A stretch of DNA of 64,000 nucleotides from Bacillus swezeyi (GTDB lineage Bacteria; Bacillota; Bacilli; Bacillales; Bacillaceae). The notes below the pieces were generated by a model that worked only from the letters and a program-made list of their open reading frames with translations, searched no databases and had not been told where the DNA came from. This document shows positions 19,801 to 30,700 of the stretch, piece after piece. Position 1 is the first letter of the stretch; each line of letters begins with the position of its first letter. The position numbers and the translations under genes are program-made. The stretch covers positions 26,507-90,506 of the forward strand of contig NZ_MRBK01000007.1 in NCBI RefSeq assembly GCF_001969815.1, written 5' to 3'.

Positions 19801-22800
19801 ATGGTATTGATAAATAAACCGACCATGGATTCAATACCCGGAATGTCTGCCGGCCGACCGGATACGACCGTGCCGAAAACGACATCCTGACTGCCGTTAT
19901 ATCTTTGCAGCAACAAGCCCCATGCGGTTTGTATCCATGTATTGACGGTGACTTGATGTCGGCTTGCGGCCCGTTTGATCTCCTCTGTGAGCTGCTTTCC
20001 TAAGCGAAACGCATGCTCTCCTTTTTCGTACCCTTTGGCTTGATTGGAAGGCTGTTCTTTCAATAAAACGGTTTGTCCTTCATAGCCGTCCAAATAATCC
20101 CGCCAATAGGCTGCTGCTTGCTTGTGATCTTGTTCATCCAGCCATTCGATATATCGGCTGTACGGAGTAACGGCTCCCCGCTTCGGTTTCCTCCGCTCAA
20201 GAATCGCATAATAGGTTTCAAACACTTCTTTCGTAATAAGAGGCAAACACCAGCCATCCATTAAAATATGATGAAAGCTCCATATCAATCGCGCTTGATC
20301 TTCCTCTGTTCGCAGGATCGATACGCGCATTAAAGCATCTCGGGTAAGGTCGAACCCTCGTGCCTTATCTTTTTGTACAAAAGCGGCAATGAACTCGTTG
20401 CGTTGCTGCTTGTTCATGCTGCGAATATCTTCAACGAGCGTTTCAATCCGCTTGGAGCGGAATACAATCTGCAAAGGCTGATCTTTCCATTCGGTATAAA
20501 AATGAGTTCGAAGAATGTCATGTCTTTCGGCCAGCTGCGACAAACTCATCGTAAATGCCTCGATATTCAAGAGACCTTTCAGATCAAAAGCGGCTTGTTC
20601 AAAGTAAGCTCCGGAAGCCGAATCGATCAAGCTATGGAACAACATTCCCTTCTGCATAGGGGTTAAAGGGTATATATTTTCAATTTCACCAAGATGCTGT
20701 GTTTGTTGGACAAATCGATCTAATTCGTCAATGGTCATTTCTTTTAGCGAAATATCGCTGGGCGTCAGCAGAATTTGCTCTTGATCTGCACAATGTTCGA
20801 TGACTTGTTGCAAACTGCTTTTTAAGAGATCTGCGCATGTTTCGATTGTTTCTCTTTGATATTGTTTACCAGAATAACTGATTGCCAGTGACAATTGGCC
20901 GTTTGAAATCATACCGTTGATATCAAGTGCATAGGTCATGGGGTGCTTGTCGCTGGCTATTTTCCCGCTGGAGTAAGGAGATACCTCGATCCTCCCATTC
21001 TGGAAATCTTGATCAAATTGACCAAGATAATTGAAACTAATTTCCGGATGTCCGGTCAATTCCGGAGCCATCGGGTGATCGGACAAATACTTGATGAGGC
21101 CATAACCTATTCCTTTTTCAGGGATCTGACGCAAATTTTCTTTCACCGTTTTAATTCGCTGTGAGATATCTTGGTCTGCCTTGATTTGCAGCAAAACCGG
21201 GTATTGGCTTGTGAACCAGCCCACAGTACGAGAAATATCGAGGTCTGAAAAATGAGACTCTCTGCCGTGTCCTTCGAGATGGATGAGAATGTCTTCATAT
21301 CCAGTCCAACGATGCATAGCGATGCCAAGTCCGGTCAGCAATAAATCGTTCATTTCAGTCGTATAAGCCCGGTTTGATTTTTTTAATAAACGCTCGGTTT
21401 CCTCGACCGTCCATTGGACGATGACCGTTTCCCGGTCTTCGGCCAGACCAAGCTCCTGCTCATGATCCTTTGGCAATACATTTGCTGGAATATGTTTATG
21501 CCCGAACCAGTATTGATTTTTCATTTCAAATTCCGGACTTCTTGCATAACGTTTCAACTGTTCAGCCCATAACAGGTAGGAGTCCGTTTTCTTCGGAAGC
21601 TGGATCGTTTCTCCGTTTTGAAGCTGCTCATAAGCAGCCGCTATATCCTCGATTAATATTCTCCATGAAACGCCATCGATGACCAAATGATGGATCACAA
21701 TCAGCAAATGATCCCCCTCTTGACACTGAAACAATCCCAGTTTCATGAGCGGGCCTTCAGTTAGATGAATAGACTGCTGAATCTCATTGGATATCGTTTC
21801 TATCGCTTGGGCAATATTGTTTTCTTCCAATAAAGAGATCACTTCAAGGCTGAATAGATCTCCTTCATCGATCCCCCGATTTCGAGCTTCGTATCCATGT
21901 TCAGTTGGAACATAGACCATGCGCAAAGCATCGTGATGCTCCACAATCTTCATCATGACTTCCCGAAGCTTCGATTCATTCAACCTTTCTTTCCAATAAA
22001 GCATAACCGCTTGATTATAATGGTGTAAATCCGGGTATTTCTGTGCAAAAAACCAATGCTGAATCGGGGTCAGCAGCGCCTGGCCTTTGATTTCTCCTTG
22101 TTCTGCGATTCGGGTTGCCGACTCTACGTAGGGAACAAGTTCGGAGATCGTTGGGTACTTGAACAAGTGTTTGATTTCAAGTTTATAACCGGCTTGGTAT
22201 AAACTTGAGGTCACTTGAATGGACTTAATCGAATCCCCTCCTAATTCGAAGAAATGATCCGAGACTCCGACCCGTTCTACGCCTAATACCGACTCCCATA
22301 TTCCGGCTAGTATTTTTTCCAGTTCTGTGCGTGGAGCTGCATAGTTCATGCCTGTGAGATTCCTGCTTGGAGAAGGCAGCGCCTGACGATCTATTTTTCC
22401 ATTGGAAGTAAGCGGCATCGCTTTCAACTGAACGAAATAAGCAGGTACCATATAGGCAGGAAGCTGCCGGGTTAGTTGTTCCCGGAGCTCGCCTGCGGTT
22501 AAAGCATGGTGTGCGGTATAATAGGCACACAAGGAAGTTTCTCCGTTGATTTCTTGTGCCATAACGATGGCTTCTTGAATCGACGGTATATGGAAAAAGG
22601 CGGCTTCGACTTCGCCAATTTCAATGCGATAGCCTCGGATTTTCACCTGATGATCGATTCTTCCGAGATACTCGATGTTCCCATCCGGCAGCCACCTGGC
22701 CAAATCCCCCGTTCTGTACATTTTCGTTCCGGGTACGAAGGGATGCTTGACGAACTTCTCTGCCGTTAATTCAGAGCGGTTCAAATATCCTCTGGCAACG

Positions 22801-24623
22801 CCGGCCCCGCTGATATACATTTCTCCGGGGACGCCGATCGGTACCGGCTTCATATCCGTATCCAGCAGATAAATGTTCATATTGGCCGCGGCCGTACCGA
22901 TTGGCACCGATTCGCGGCTGTCTTTGGCGGCATCGTAACGATAAAGCATGCATCCGACAACGGTTTCCGTCGGCCCGTACTCGTTAAAAATTTCAATTTG
23001 ATCTTGAAATTGCTCGCTGATGCCCCGGGCCAGGCGTGTGCTTAACTTGTCACCGCCTACAATCATTTTCCGGACCGTGCACTCATGGGAAATGTTCATT
23101 TCTTTCAATAACTGCAAATGAGCCGGAGTCAGCTTGATAATATCCACCCTGGAATCCTGTACAATGGATGAAACCAATGTCGCCTTGTTTTCTCCTCCAT
23201 AGACAATGATGGTATTACCGCTGATGAGCGGCGTAAAAATAGACGTTACCGTTAAGTCGAAAGCGATGGACGAATATAGTGGAAAGGTGGTTTTCTTCCC
23301 TTTCACATATACCCTGACAGCCCAGCAAATATAATTGGTTAAGCCTTGATGCTCAATGAGTACGCCTTTGGGCTTGCCTGTGGAGCCCGATGTATAGATC
23401 ACATACGCTAAATCCTTCGTATCGCTGTTCCGCTCAAGATTAGAGTGCTCTTCGTGATAAGAACTTTCCTCATCCAATATCACGATCGTGCCTGCATGGG
23501 TCAACCGCTGCTGAAGATGGCTCTGCGTCAGGACGATCTCCGCGTTGGAGTCGTCTAATATATACTGTATGCGATCCCCCGGATAATCCGGATCAATTGG
23601 CACGTAGGCGCCGCCGGCTTTTAATACGGCCAGTATTCCTAGTACCAGCTCGATGTTATGTTCGCTGATGATGGCTGTGAGCCGATCCGCCCGCACGCCC
23701 TTGGCCCTTAACGTTCGAGCCAATTGATTGGCCCGTTCATTGAGCTGCCGATACGTAAACTGCTTATCCCCATAGATGATGGCAACTTGATCCGGTGTCC
23801 GTTCTGTCTGTTCTTCAAATAACTGATGAATCGTCTTATTCCTCGGATATTCAGCTACCGTATGATTATAGTCAACGAGGAGTTGATTTGTTTCCGCGTC
23901 GGACAAAATATCAATCTGGCGGAGGGTGAGGTCGGGTTGAAATAACATGATCGAGAAAAGACGATTTAAATGTTCGATCACTTGCATCATATACTGACGA
24001 TCATAAGCTTGTTCATTATAAATTAGCTTTAAATGAATAGAGTCATCCCCCATGTCAAATTGAAATAAAGCATCCGAAGCAACTGTTTCTTTGAAACGAT
24101 CGGGGTGAATTTGATCTAATGATACGATCGTATGGATCATTGGCAAATGATTCGCATCGTAGTTCAGACGCAGCTGCCCGATCATCTTATCGAAGGGAAC
24201 ATGCTGATTCAAGATCGCTTCGCCCAGCGTATGTTTCAATTCATGAAAGGTGGATTTAAACGTACTGTTCGCATTGATATGTTGTTTGATTAACATGAGT
24301 TGATCCAAACGAAGGTCCTCATCGGTTTCGTCTTCAAAGGTTGGAACACCTACAATAACGCCCTCTTCCCCCGTATATTTGTACAAAAGGCACTCGATTC
24401 CGATCAGGAGAACCAGATAGACGGCCATTGGCGATTGATTCGTCATGGTCATAATGCGCAGGGATACATCGGATCTCAATGAACTGTGAATACAGTTAGG
24501 CGGACTCGATACATCGTGCTCTAATCTTGAGTCTGTCATTTGAAACGAAGGGAATGCAATGGGGCGATCTTCCGCATCGAACATGCAGCCCCAGAACAAC
24601 TCCTGTTGTTTAAATTCTGACAT
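16812..24623 (-). CDS. mycC: Iturin-family NRPS, third subunit (Asn6, Asn7, thioesterase)
   Basis: A 2603-residue subunit adding the last two residues and releasing the ring. Order: C-lobe-only condensation/docking segment (1-~235), A6 (~240-735), carrier (Ser798 in GGDSIKS), epimerase (~840-1290, [11 protein letters not shown]), condensation (~1305-1740, HHILMDGW), A7 (~1760-2250), carrier (Ser2309 in GGHSLKV) and type I thioesterase (~2365-2590, GYSSG with Ser2433, GDHV). The pocket residues of both A domains read D-L-T-K-I-G-E-V-G, the Asn code. The epimerase makes residue 6 D. Mycosubtilin has Ser6-Asn7 and iturin A Asn6-Ser7; this protein specifies Asn-Asn. A6 and A7 are nearly identical at DNA level. 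GGAGGG precedes the ATG. The symbol is by position in the operon; the product is mojavensin-like. Confidence 0.95.
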   Translation of the reverse strand: MSEFKQQELFWGCMFDAEDRPIAFPSFQMTDSRLEHDVSSPPNCIHSSLRSDVSLRIMTMTNQSPMAVYLVLLIGIECLLYKYTGEEGVIVGVPTFEDETDEDLRLDQLMLIKQHINANSTFKSTFHELKHTLGEAILNQHVPFDKMIGQLRLNYDANHLPMIHTIVSLDQIHPDRFKETVASDALFQFDMGDDSIHLKLIYNEQAYDRQYMMQVIEHLNRLFSIMLFQPDLTLRQIDILSDAETNQLLVDYNHTVAEYPRNKTIHQLFEEQTERTPDQVAIIYGDKQFTYRQLNERANQLARTLRAKGVRADRLTAIISEHNIELVLGILAVLKAGGAYVPIDPDYPGDRIQYILDDSNAEIVLTQSHLQQRLTHAGTIVILDEESSYHEEHSNLERNSDTKDLAYVIYTSGSTGKPKGVLIEHQGLTNYICWAVRVYVKGKKTTFPLYSSIAFDLTVTSIFTPLISGNTIIVYGGENKATLVSSIVQDSRVDIIKLTPAHLQLLKEMNISHECTVRKMIVGGDKLSTRLARGISEQFQDQIEIFNEYGPTETVVGCMLYRYDAAKDSRESVPIGTAAANMNIYLLDTDMKPVPIGVPGEMYISGAGVARGYLNRSELTAEKFVKHPFVPGTKMYRTGDLARWLPDGNIEYLGRIDHQVKIRGYRIEIGEVEAAFFHIPSIQEAIVMAQEINGETSLCAYYTAHHALTAGELREQLTRQLPAYMVPAYFVQLKAMPLTSNGKIDRQALPSPSRNLTGMNYAAPRTELEKILAGIWESVLGVERVGVSDHFFELGGDSIKSIQVTSSLYQAGYKLEIKHLFKYPTISELVPYVESATRIAEQGEIKGQALLTPIQHWFFAQKYPDLHHYNQAVMLYWKERLNESKLREVMMKIVEHHDALRMVYVPTEHGYEARNRGIDEGDLFSLEVISLLEENNIAQAIETISNEIQQSIHLTEGPLMKLGLFQCQEGDHLLIVIHHLVIDGVSWRILIEDIAAAYEQLQNGETIQLPKKTDSYLLWAEQLKRYARSPEFEMKNQYWFGHKHIPANVLPKDHEQELGLAEDRETVIVQWTVEETERLLKKSNRAYTTEMNDLLLTGLGIAMHRWTGYEDILIHLEGHGRESHFSDLDISRTVGWFTSQYPVLLQIKADQDISQRIKTVKENLRQIPEKGIGYGLIKYLSDHPMAPELTGHPEISFNYLGQFDQDFQNGRIEVSPYSSGKIASDKHPMTYALDINGMISNGQLSLAISYSGKQYQRETIETCADLLKSSLQQVIEHCADQEQILLTPSDISLKEMTIDELDRFVQQTQHLGEIENIYPLTPMQKGMLFHSLIDSASGAYFEQAAFDLKGLLNIEAFTMSLSQLAERHDILRTHFYTEWKDQPLQIVFRSKRIETLVEDIRSMNKQQRNEFIAAFVQKDKARGFDLTRDALMRVSILRTEEDQARLIWSFHHILMDGWCLPLITKEVFETYYAILERRKPKRGAVTPYSRYIEWLDEQDHKQAAAYWRDYLDGYEGQTVLLKEQPSNQAKGYEKGEHAFRLGKQLTEEIKRAASRHQVTVNTWIQTAWGLLLQRYNGSQDVVFGTVVSGRPADIPGIESMVGLFINTIPVRIDTQPEMTVAQVLKTNQERALASQPYETYPLYEIQTQTEQKQQLISHIMVFENYPVEEQMEHMKQDHTALDIIDFHLEEHTHYDFNFIVMPAGETEIHFVYNANVYDQASVERMQAHFMQIIKQMVNDPAIGVQELDMLAADERSLLIETFNDTLAEYPKEKTIHQLFEEQAERTPEQVAIVFEDKKLTYQQLNERANQLARTLRAKGVRADRLTAIISKHNIELVVGILAVLKAGGAYVPIDPDYSEHRIQYILDDSNAEVVLTQSHLQQRLAHAGTIVQLDEESSYHEDASNLEPLSHANHLAYVIYTSGSTGKPKGVLIEHQGLTNYIWWAARVYVKGEKTTFPLYSSIAFDLTVTSIFTPLISGNAIIVYGGEDRATLVSSIVQDPRVDIIKLTPAHLQLLNEMNIPDECRIRKMIVGGDKLSTRLAQGISEQFQDQIEIFNEYGPTETVVGCMIYSYNPQKDRRESVPIGTAAANMNIYLLDAGMKPVPIGVPGEIYISGAGVARGYLNRPELTAEKFVEHPFAAGEKMYKTGDIARWLPDGHMEYLGRIDHQVKIRGYRIEMGEIEAALLQVESVKEAVVIALEEEGSKQLCAYLVGDESLKTLQLKQQLLNKLPAYMIPAYFVRVEEIPLTANGKINRKALPAPDGNMPTGTEYAAPKTLIEKQLSEIWKDVLALSNLGIKDNFFDVGGHSLKVLQLIHQINAVMGIKLHYHAVYDSPTIETMASAIQAVALEGKTDSVFVKLNQNGSIPVFCFPPLIGYGLVYNEMANRLDGDCVVYAADFIEEPSHEKPIIDQYVESMISIQEQGPFVLLGYSSGSNLAFEVAKALEQRGRAVSDVMMLDSQITTSVTHLSEKEIEEIVYLNLDIIPGYYKEILTIPSIKDKIRGYLAYHNQLINSGAINANIHHLLCGDLTERGWTQSTAQNYMEYELKGDHVTIFDPQYIEENVNTIRSIVKSIEERHHDELVLHEQLSLVSSARDTDSDL
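18100..19230 (-). repeat. mycC A7 domain, near-identical copy of A6
   Basis: Aligns by eye with 22630-23760 at a fixed offset of 4530 bases (1510 codons) with few mismatches and no gaps seen, including silent positions. It covers the specificity pocket of the adenylation domain. Confidence 0.8.
22630..23760 (-). repeat. mycC A6 domain, near-identical copy of A7
   Basis: Partner of 18100-19230. This pair resembles each other more than the Asn domains of mycA and myc[19 protein letters not shown] in A7 and a close variant in A6, against [15 protein letters not shown] in the other two. Confidence 0.8.
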
Positions 24624-24672
24624 TGATATCCCTCCAGTAAGTTTAAATTTCTGCTTCGAATGCGGCTGGCGG

Positions 24673-24704
24673 CTGTCCCCAGATGAAAATCATGCCGGGG
24701 ACAG
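24673..24704 (-). promoter_or_regulatory. Stem-loop in the mycB-mycC gap
   Basis: CTGTCCCC (24673-24680) pairs with GGGGACAG (24697-24704), with an inner ATGA/TCAT stem. No T-run follows, so it is not a normal terminator. It could be an RNA-processing or mRNA-stabilising element, or a weak attenuator between mycB and mycC. Confidence 0.55.
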
Positions 24705-24720
24705 GCTTAATCAACCGTTT

Positions 24721-27700
24721 TTAGAAATCCAATTCGATTGCGCTTGTGAAGTGTTTACTTTTGTTTACTTTTTCGCTTAATTGGATATCTTTTAAAGGAA
24801 TCGATGGGTTTTGTATCATCGCCGACAGGATCATGACGTAATCCTTGGCCAACATAGCGATGGTTTTCTTTTTAAATAGCTTTGTGCAGTAGTCAAAGCT
24901 GCCTTGAATCTCGTGTTGGTTTATCACGAAGGTCAACTGCAGATCAAATTTGGCCACCGTATGCGTTTGTTCATAAGGCCTGACGGCGAGAGAATCCACT
25001 TCAATATCCGTTTGTTCCGTATTTTGCAGCACGAACATCGTATCGAACAACGGATTGCGGCTTAAATCTCGTTTCACTCCCAGCTTCTCAACTAATTCTT
25101 CAAAAGGATACTCTTGGTTTTCATAAGCTTTTAGCATCGTTTCTTTGGTTTCTGTTACATAATCCATAAAGGTCTTTTCTCCAACTGGAGCGGTACGAAT
25201 GGCTAATGTATTCACAAACATCCCGATGATATGTTGTAAATCTTCATGCATCCTTCCCGCAATGGGCGTACCGACGACGATATCTTCTAGACCGCTATAT
25301 TTGGCCAGCAGTATGGTATAGGCTGCGAACAAGATCATATAAGTGGTCGATCCGGTCAATTCTTCCATCTGTTTTATACTTTGGATCACAGGCTCATCGA
25401 GTACGAAGTTGTATCGCTTCCCATCAAAGCTTCGAACGGGCGGTCTGGCAAAATCTTTCGGCAACTCAAATGGCGGAAGCTCCTCATGAAATACATCCAA
25501 CCAATAGTCTTCCTGCCTCTTGATTCGTTCCCTCTGCCCCGCCTGCTGCTGCCATGCAGCGAAGTCTTTGTATTGAATCCGGAGCGGGGCTAATTCTTTG
25601 CCGTCATACAGTTGAATCAGTTCTTCGACAAAAATATTCATGGAAGCGCCGTCCGTAATGATATGGTGCATGTCATACATGAAAACATGCTTGTCTTGTT
25701 CCAATTCAATGAGTCCGACTCGAAGCAATGGGGCCTGGCTGAGATCGAACCTTCGGACGAAGGCACGGAACAGCTCCTCTACCTCCTCAGCCGCTGCCTT
25801 GTACCTTTCTATAGAGAACTCTACCTGGGGCTTGATCACCTGCATCGGTTCTCCGCGGATCATGTCAAATCCGGTGCGCAGCGATTCGTGACGTTGAATC
25901 AGTCTATGGAACGCGGCTTGTAAACGATCCATGTCGATCCTTCCCTCCAACGTCAAAATTCCCGGCATGTTGTAACTTAGTTCTCCGCCTTCAATTTGTG
26001 TAGACAGGTAAACCATCTTTTGTACGGAAGATACAGGATAAACATCTTTGACTTCTGCAACAGGGATATCATCAGGTCCGCAGGTTTCCGCGCCTGCAAT
26101 GACCTTCGCCATTTCTTCAATCGTCTGTGCTTGAAAAACTTCTCTTAACGAAATACTTTTGTTTAATTGCTTATGGATTTTGGCGACGAGCGTCATCCCC
26201 CGCAACGAATGTCCGCCCAGATCGAAAAAGTTGTCTTTCACGCCTACTTGTTCTAACTTCAATACTTCTTTCCAGATGTGAACTAACTGTTCTTCCAGTC
26301 TCGTCCGGGGAGCAACGTATTCGATCCCGGTTTGCAAGCCTGTTTCGGGTAGAGGCAATGCGCCGCGATTCACTTTTCCATTGGCGGTTAACGGCATTTG
26401 CTCCAGTTGCATCATGTATGAGGGAATCATGTAGCCTGGTATTTGATTAGCAAGCTTTTCTCTCAGTTGACTGATCGGCAGGGCTTGCTCCGCTACAAAA
26501 TAGGCATACAAATCGCTTTGCCCCTCTGCATGATTTTTGGCCAGAACAACCGCTTCACGCACATACTCGATGTTGAGAAGAGCGGCTTCAACCTCGCCAA
26601 GTTCGATCCGGTAACCGCGAATTTTGACTTGATCGTCCATTCTTCCAACATATTCAATGTTTCCGTCAGGAAGGTAACGGGCAAGGTCGCCTGTTTTATA
26701 CATCCGTTGATTCGCATCATAGGGATGCGGAACAAATTTTTCGAGCGTCAAGGATTCCCGGTTGTGATAGCCTCTGGCTAAGCTGATACCCGCAATACAA
26801 AGCTCGCCGACGATACCGATAGGCTGAAGCGTCCCTGCTTCATTCAGAATGAAAATTTCCGTATTCGAAATCGGTTTACCGATCGGCGGAAGCTCCTGAT
26901 GGATTTCCGGATCAACGGTACACACGGTAACGACATGCGTTTCCGACGGACCGTAATGATTATGCAGTGTGCATTGGTGACGCACCAGCATGTCGCGCAG
27001 TATATTCGTCATGATAAGCTGCTCTCCCGCCGCGATAATATGATCTACGCATTCGGCAAATGGTTCGAAATATTGTTTCTCTGATGCAAGGAGTTTGAGG
27101 AACGCGGTAGGAAGAAATGCCGTTTGAATCCTGTTTGTCTTGACAAAATCGTTGAGCTCACGAATTTCCCGTTTTGTCTCATTGTCAATGATATAGAGTG
27201 TCCCGCCGCTTAAGATCGTGGAGAAAATCTCTTGATAGCAAGCATCGAAACTCATCACGGCAAATTGCAGCACTCTGTCAAAACGCAGCTGCGTATGTTC
27301 CCATTCAAAATCGAGCAGATTCAACATGGTTTTATGTTCTAATTGAACCCCTTTAGGCTTTCCTGTTGTACCTGATGTGTAAATGACGTACAATAAGTGA
27401 TTTTCCGCATAGGAAAGGTTAAGGTTGCTTGCCTCACCCTGATATACCAACGGGTCGTCAAGCAGAACCACTGCACCTTCAAAAGAAGGCGGAACGGTAT
27501 GACCGGTACAAGTCACAAGTACATCGGCGCCGCTGTCTTTCACTAAAAAAGCACGTCGTTCATCAGGAAGCTCAGGATCTATGGGAAGAAACGCCCCGCC
27601 GGCCTTTAATATCGCTAGTATCCCGATCACCATATTTTCCGAGCGTTCCGTGAGAACAGCAACCGCCTGATCGGCGCCTACGCCTTGATTCCGAAGTACG

Positions 27701-30700
27701 CGCGCCAGTTGGTTGGAGCGTTCATTCAACTGGCGATAGGTCCAGGTTTGATTTTCAAACATAACGGCGACATGGTCAGGGGTATGTTCAGCCTGCTGTT
27801 CGAATCGCTGGTGAATCGTTGATGGGATCCGTTTATCGTTTACTGCTGTATCGTTAAAGAGTTCCCAAATGTCACTTTTCTCTTGCGGTGTCATCATGTC
27901 CAAAGAAGCGAGCTTTGCCTCAGGATGTTCGATGATCGCATCGATCAGTTGCACAAAATGCCGCATCATGCGCTCGATCGTTTCCGGCTTGAACAGTGTT
28001 GTCAAGTATTCCATTGTGCAGTGAATGCACGTATCTTCTTCCACAGCCGTTAAGGTTAAGTCGAATTTAGCCATCGTATGTTCGCTAGGATAAGGGCTAA
28101 AAGTCAAGTTGTTCATCACCAATTGTTCTTGCTCGGTGTTCTGCAGCACAAACATGGTGTCAAACAACGGATTGCGGCTTAAATCTCTGGCGATGTCCAA
28201 TTGGTCGACCAGCGCTTCAAACGGATAATCTTGATGCTCGTAAGCTTTTAATGCATTCTCCTTCACTTCGGCCAAATACTGAGAGAACGTCTTCTCTTTG
28301 GCAGGGTAATTACGCATCGCCAGCGTGTTGACGAACATACCGATGATGGAATCCAAATCTGCATGCTGTCTTCCCGCTATAGGACTGCCCACAATAATGT
28401 CTTCCTGGCCGCTGTATTTGGACAGCAATAAGGTATAGGACGCAAGAAGCACCATATATAAAGTGGATTCGGTTTTGGATGCCAGGTGCTTTAATCCAGC
28501 ACTTCTTTGCTCATCAATCGCAAAATGTAGCGTGGCTCCCGTAAAATCCCGTGTGGAAGGCCGTATATAATCGGTTGGCAGATGAAGGATGGGAATATCA
28601 CCGCCGTACAGATCCAACCAATAGGCTTCTTGCTTTTGTACTTGCTTTAATCGCGCTTCTCCGGTTTGCCACACTGCGTAGTCTTTGTACTGGATTCGCA
28701 GAGGCGGTAATGCCTCTCCTTCATATATCCGCACAAATTCTTTGATCAGTATGCTCATCGATGTTCCGTCAGAGATAATATGGTGCATATCAAATAACAG
28801 TATTCCGCGATTAGGTTGAAGCTCAATCAGCCCGACACGAAGCAGCGGAGGCTCATCCAGTTGGAATGGACGAACAAATTGACGGATATAAAGGTCCGCT
28901 TCATCTTCCCTGGCCTGATACAACTCTACTGCAAATTCAACGTGATCCAAGACATACTGAACAGGTTCTCCGTCCACCATTTTAAAGCCGGTACGCAAAG
29001 ATTCATGGCGCTGTATTAGTTCGGCAAAGGACTGCTGTAACTTATCCCGATCCAGCTCCCCTTCGACAGACATGAGGCCCAGCATGTTGTAACTAAGCTC
29101 TCCGCCTTCCAAATGGTTGAGAATGTACAATCTTTTTTGTGCAGACGATACCGGATAATAGGGCCTCTTTTCGATCGCTGGAATAGAAGCATACCCGGTT
29201 TGCTCCATCATCGTGATCGCCTGCGCGAGCTGTTCAATGGTTGGGAACTGGAACACGTTTCGCAAAGGGATTTGAACATGCAATTGCTTTTGAATCTTTG
29301 CAACTAGTGTCGTCGCTCGCAGGGAGTGTCCCCCGACATCAAAAAAGTTATCTCGAATCCCCACCTGCTCTAATCCGAGGACATCCTGCCAAATCTTCGC
29401 CAGCTGAATTTCTGTCGACGTTCGCGGTGACACGTATTCCGTGCCTACGTATCGCTTTCCGTCCGGCGCAGGTAATAATTGACGATTCAACTTTCCGTTC
29501 GGCGTTAACGGCATCTGATCCAGTTGTACAAAATAAGCCGGCATCATATATCCGGGTAAATGTCGGACCAGACCATCCCGAAGTTCGCTAATCGGGAATG
29601 GCTCATCCGCCACATAATACCCGCACAAGTAATGCTCACCCTCTGCATCTTCAAAGGCAGTAACGACGGCTTCTTGAATCTCCGGAACGTTCAGCATTAC
29701 CGATTCGATTTCACCGAGTTCAATCCTAAAACCATGAATTTTCACCTGATGATCGATTCGCCCAATAAATTCTATATTTCCATCCGGCAGAAGGCGGGCC
29801 AGATCGCCGGTTCTATACATTCGGCTTGATGGGACAAACGGATCGTCAACGAATTTTTCATTCGTCAATTCCGGCAAGTTCAAGTATCCGCGCCCTACGC
29901 CGTCCCCGGCAATGTACAACTCGCCCTGAACGCCCACTGGCTGTAATCGTTGCAGCGAATCGAGAATGTACATGCGATTGTTGCCTAGCGGCTTGCCTAT
30001 AGGGGCATGAATTTGACTGCGAGTCCAATCATCGGCAGAAACGTCGATGTTGAACAGGGACGCATCTACGCAAGTCTCGGTAGGGCCATATACATTGGTA
30101 ATGACAGGTGCTGCGCCATGAACGGTAAATAAGTGCATGAACTTGGTTACCGTCGTTTTGGAAAGCGCCTCTCCGCCGATTAAGAGATGACGAAGCGGTA
30201 CTCCTTGTCTATCATCTGCAGCTATCAGTAGCTTTAAGTGAGCGGGCGTTCCGTCTGTTATGTCAATACGGTGCTGTCGATAGTAAGCGCATAATGCTGC
30301 ACCATCGGACACCTCCTCTTTGGGAACGATAAACAAGGTATGTCCTAACAACAAGGAAGCATACATTTGCTGGACCGAAGCATCGAAATAATATGGAGCG
30401 AGCATCGCCACATGCAAACCCGCCTCATAGGCAGAGTAAACCTGACGACGCAGCCCTTCGATAAGGTGAATCACTTGGCGATGTTCAATCAACGTGCCTT
30501 TGGGCGTACCCGTCGTCCCGGAAGTATAAACGGCATAGGCCAGTTGATTGGATCTGCATGGCAGCGCCAGGTTGGCATCTGTTTCATGATAGGCATGTTC
30601 CTCCAGTATATCGATACATGTCTCAGAAAAGACGATGTTATCTGGAAGTTTCCCGCGTAAAAGCAATACGTTAATGCCCGAATCTCTTACAATATAATGG

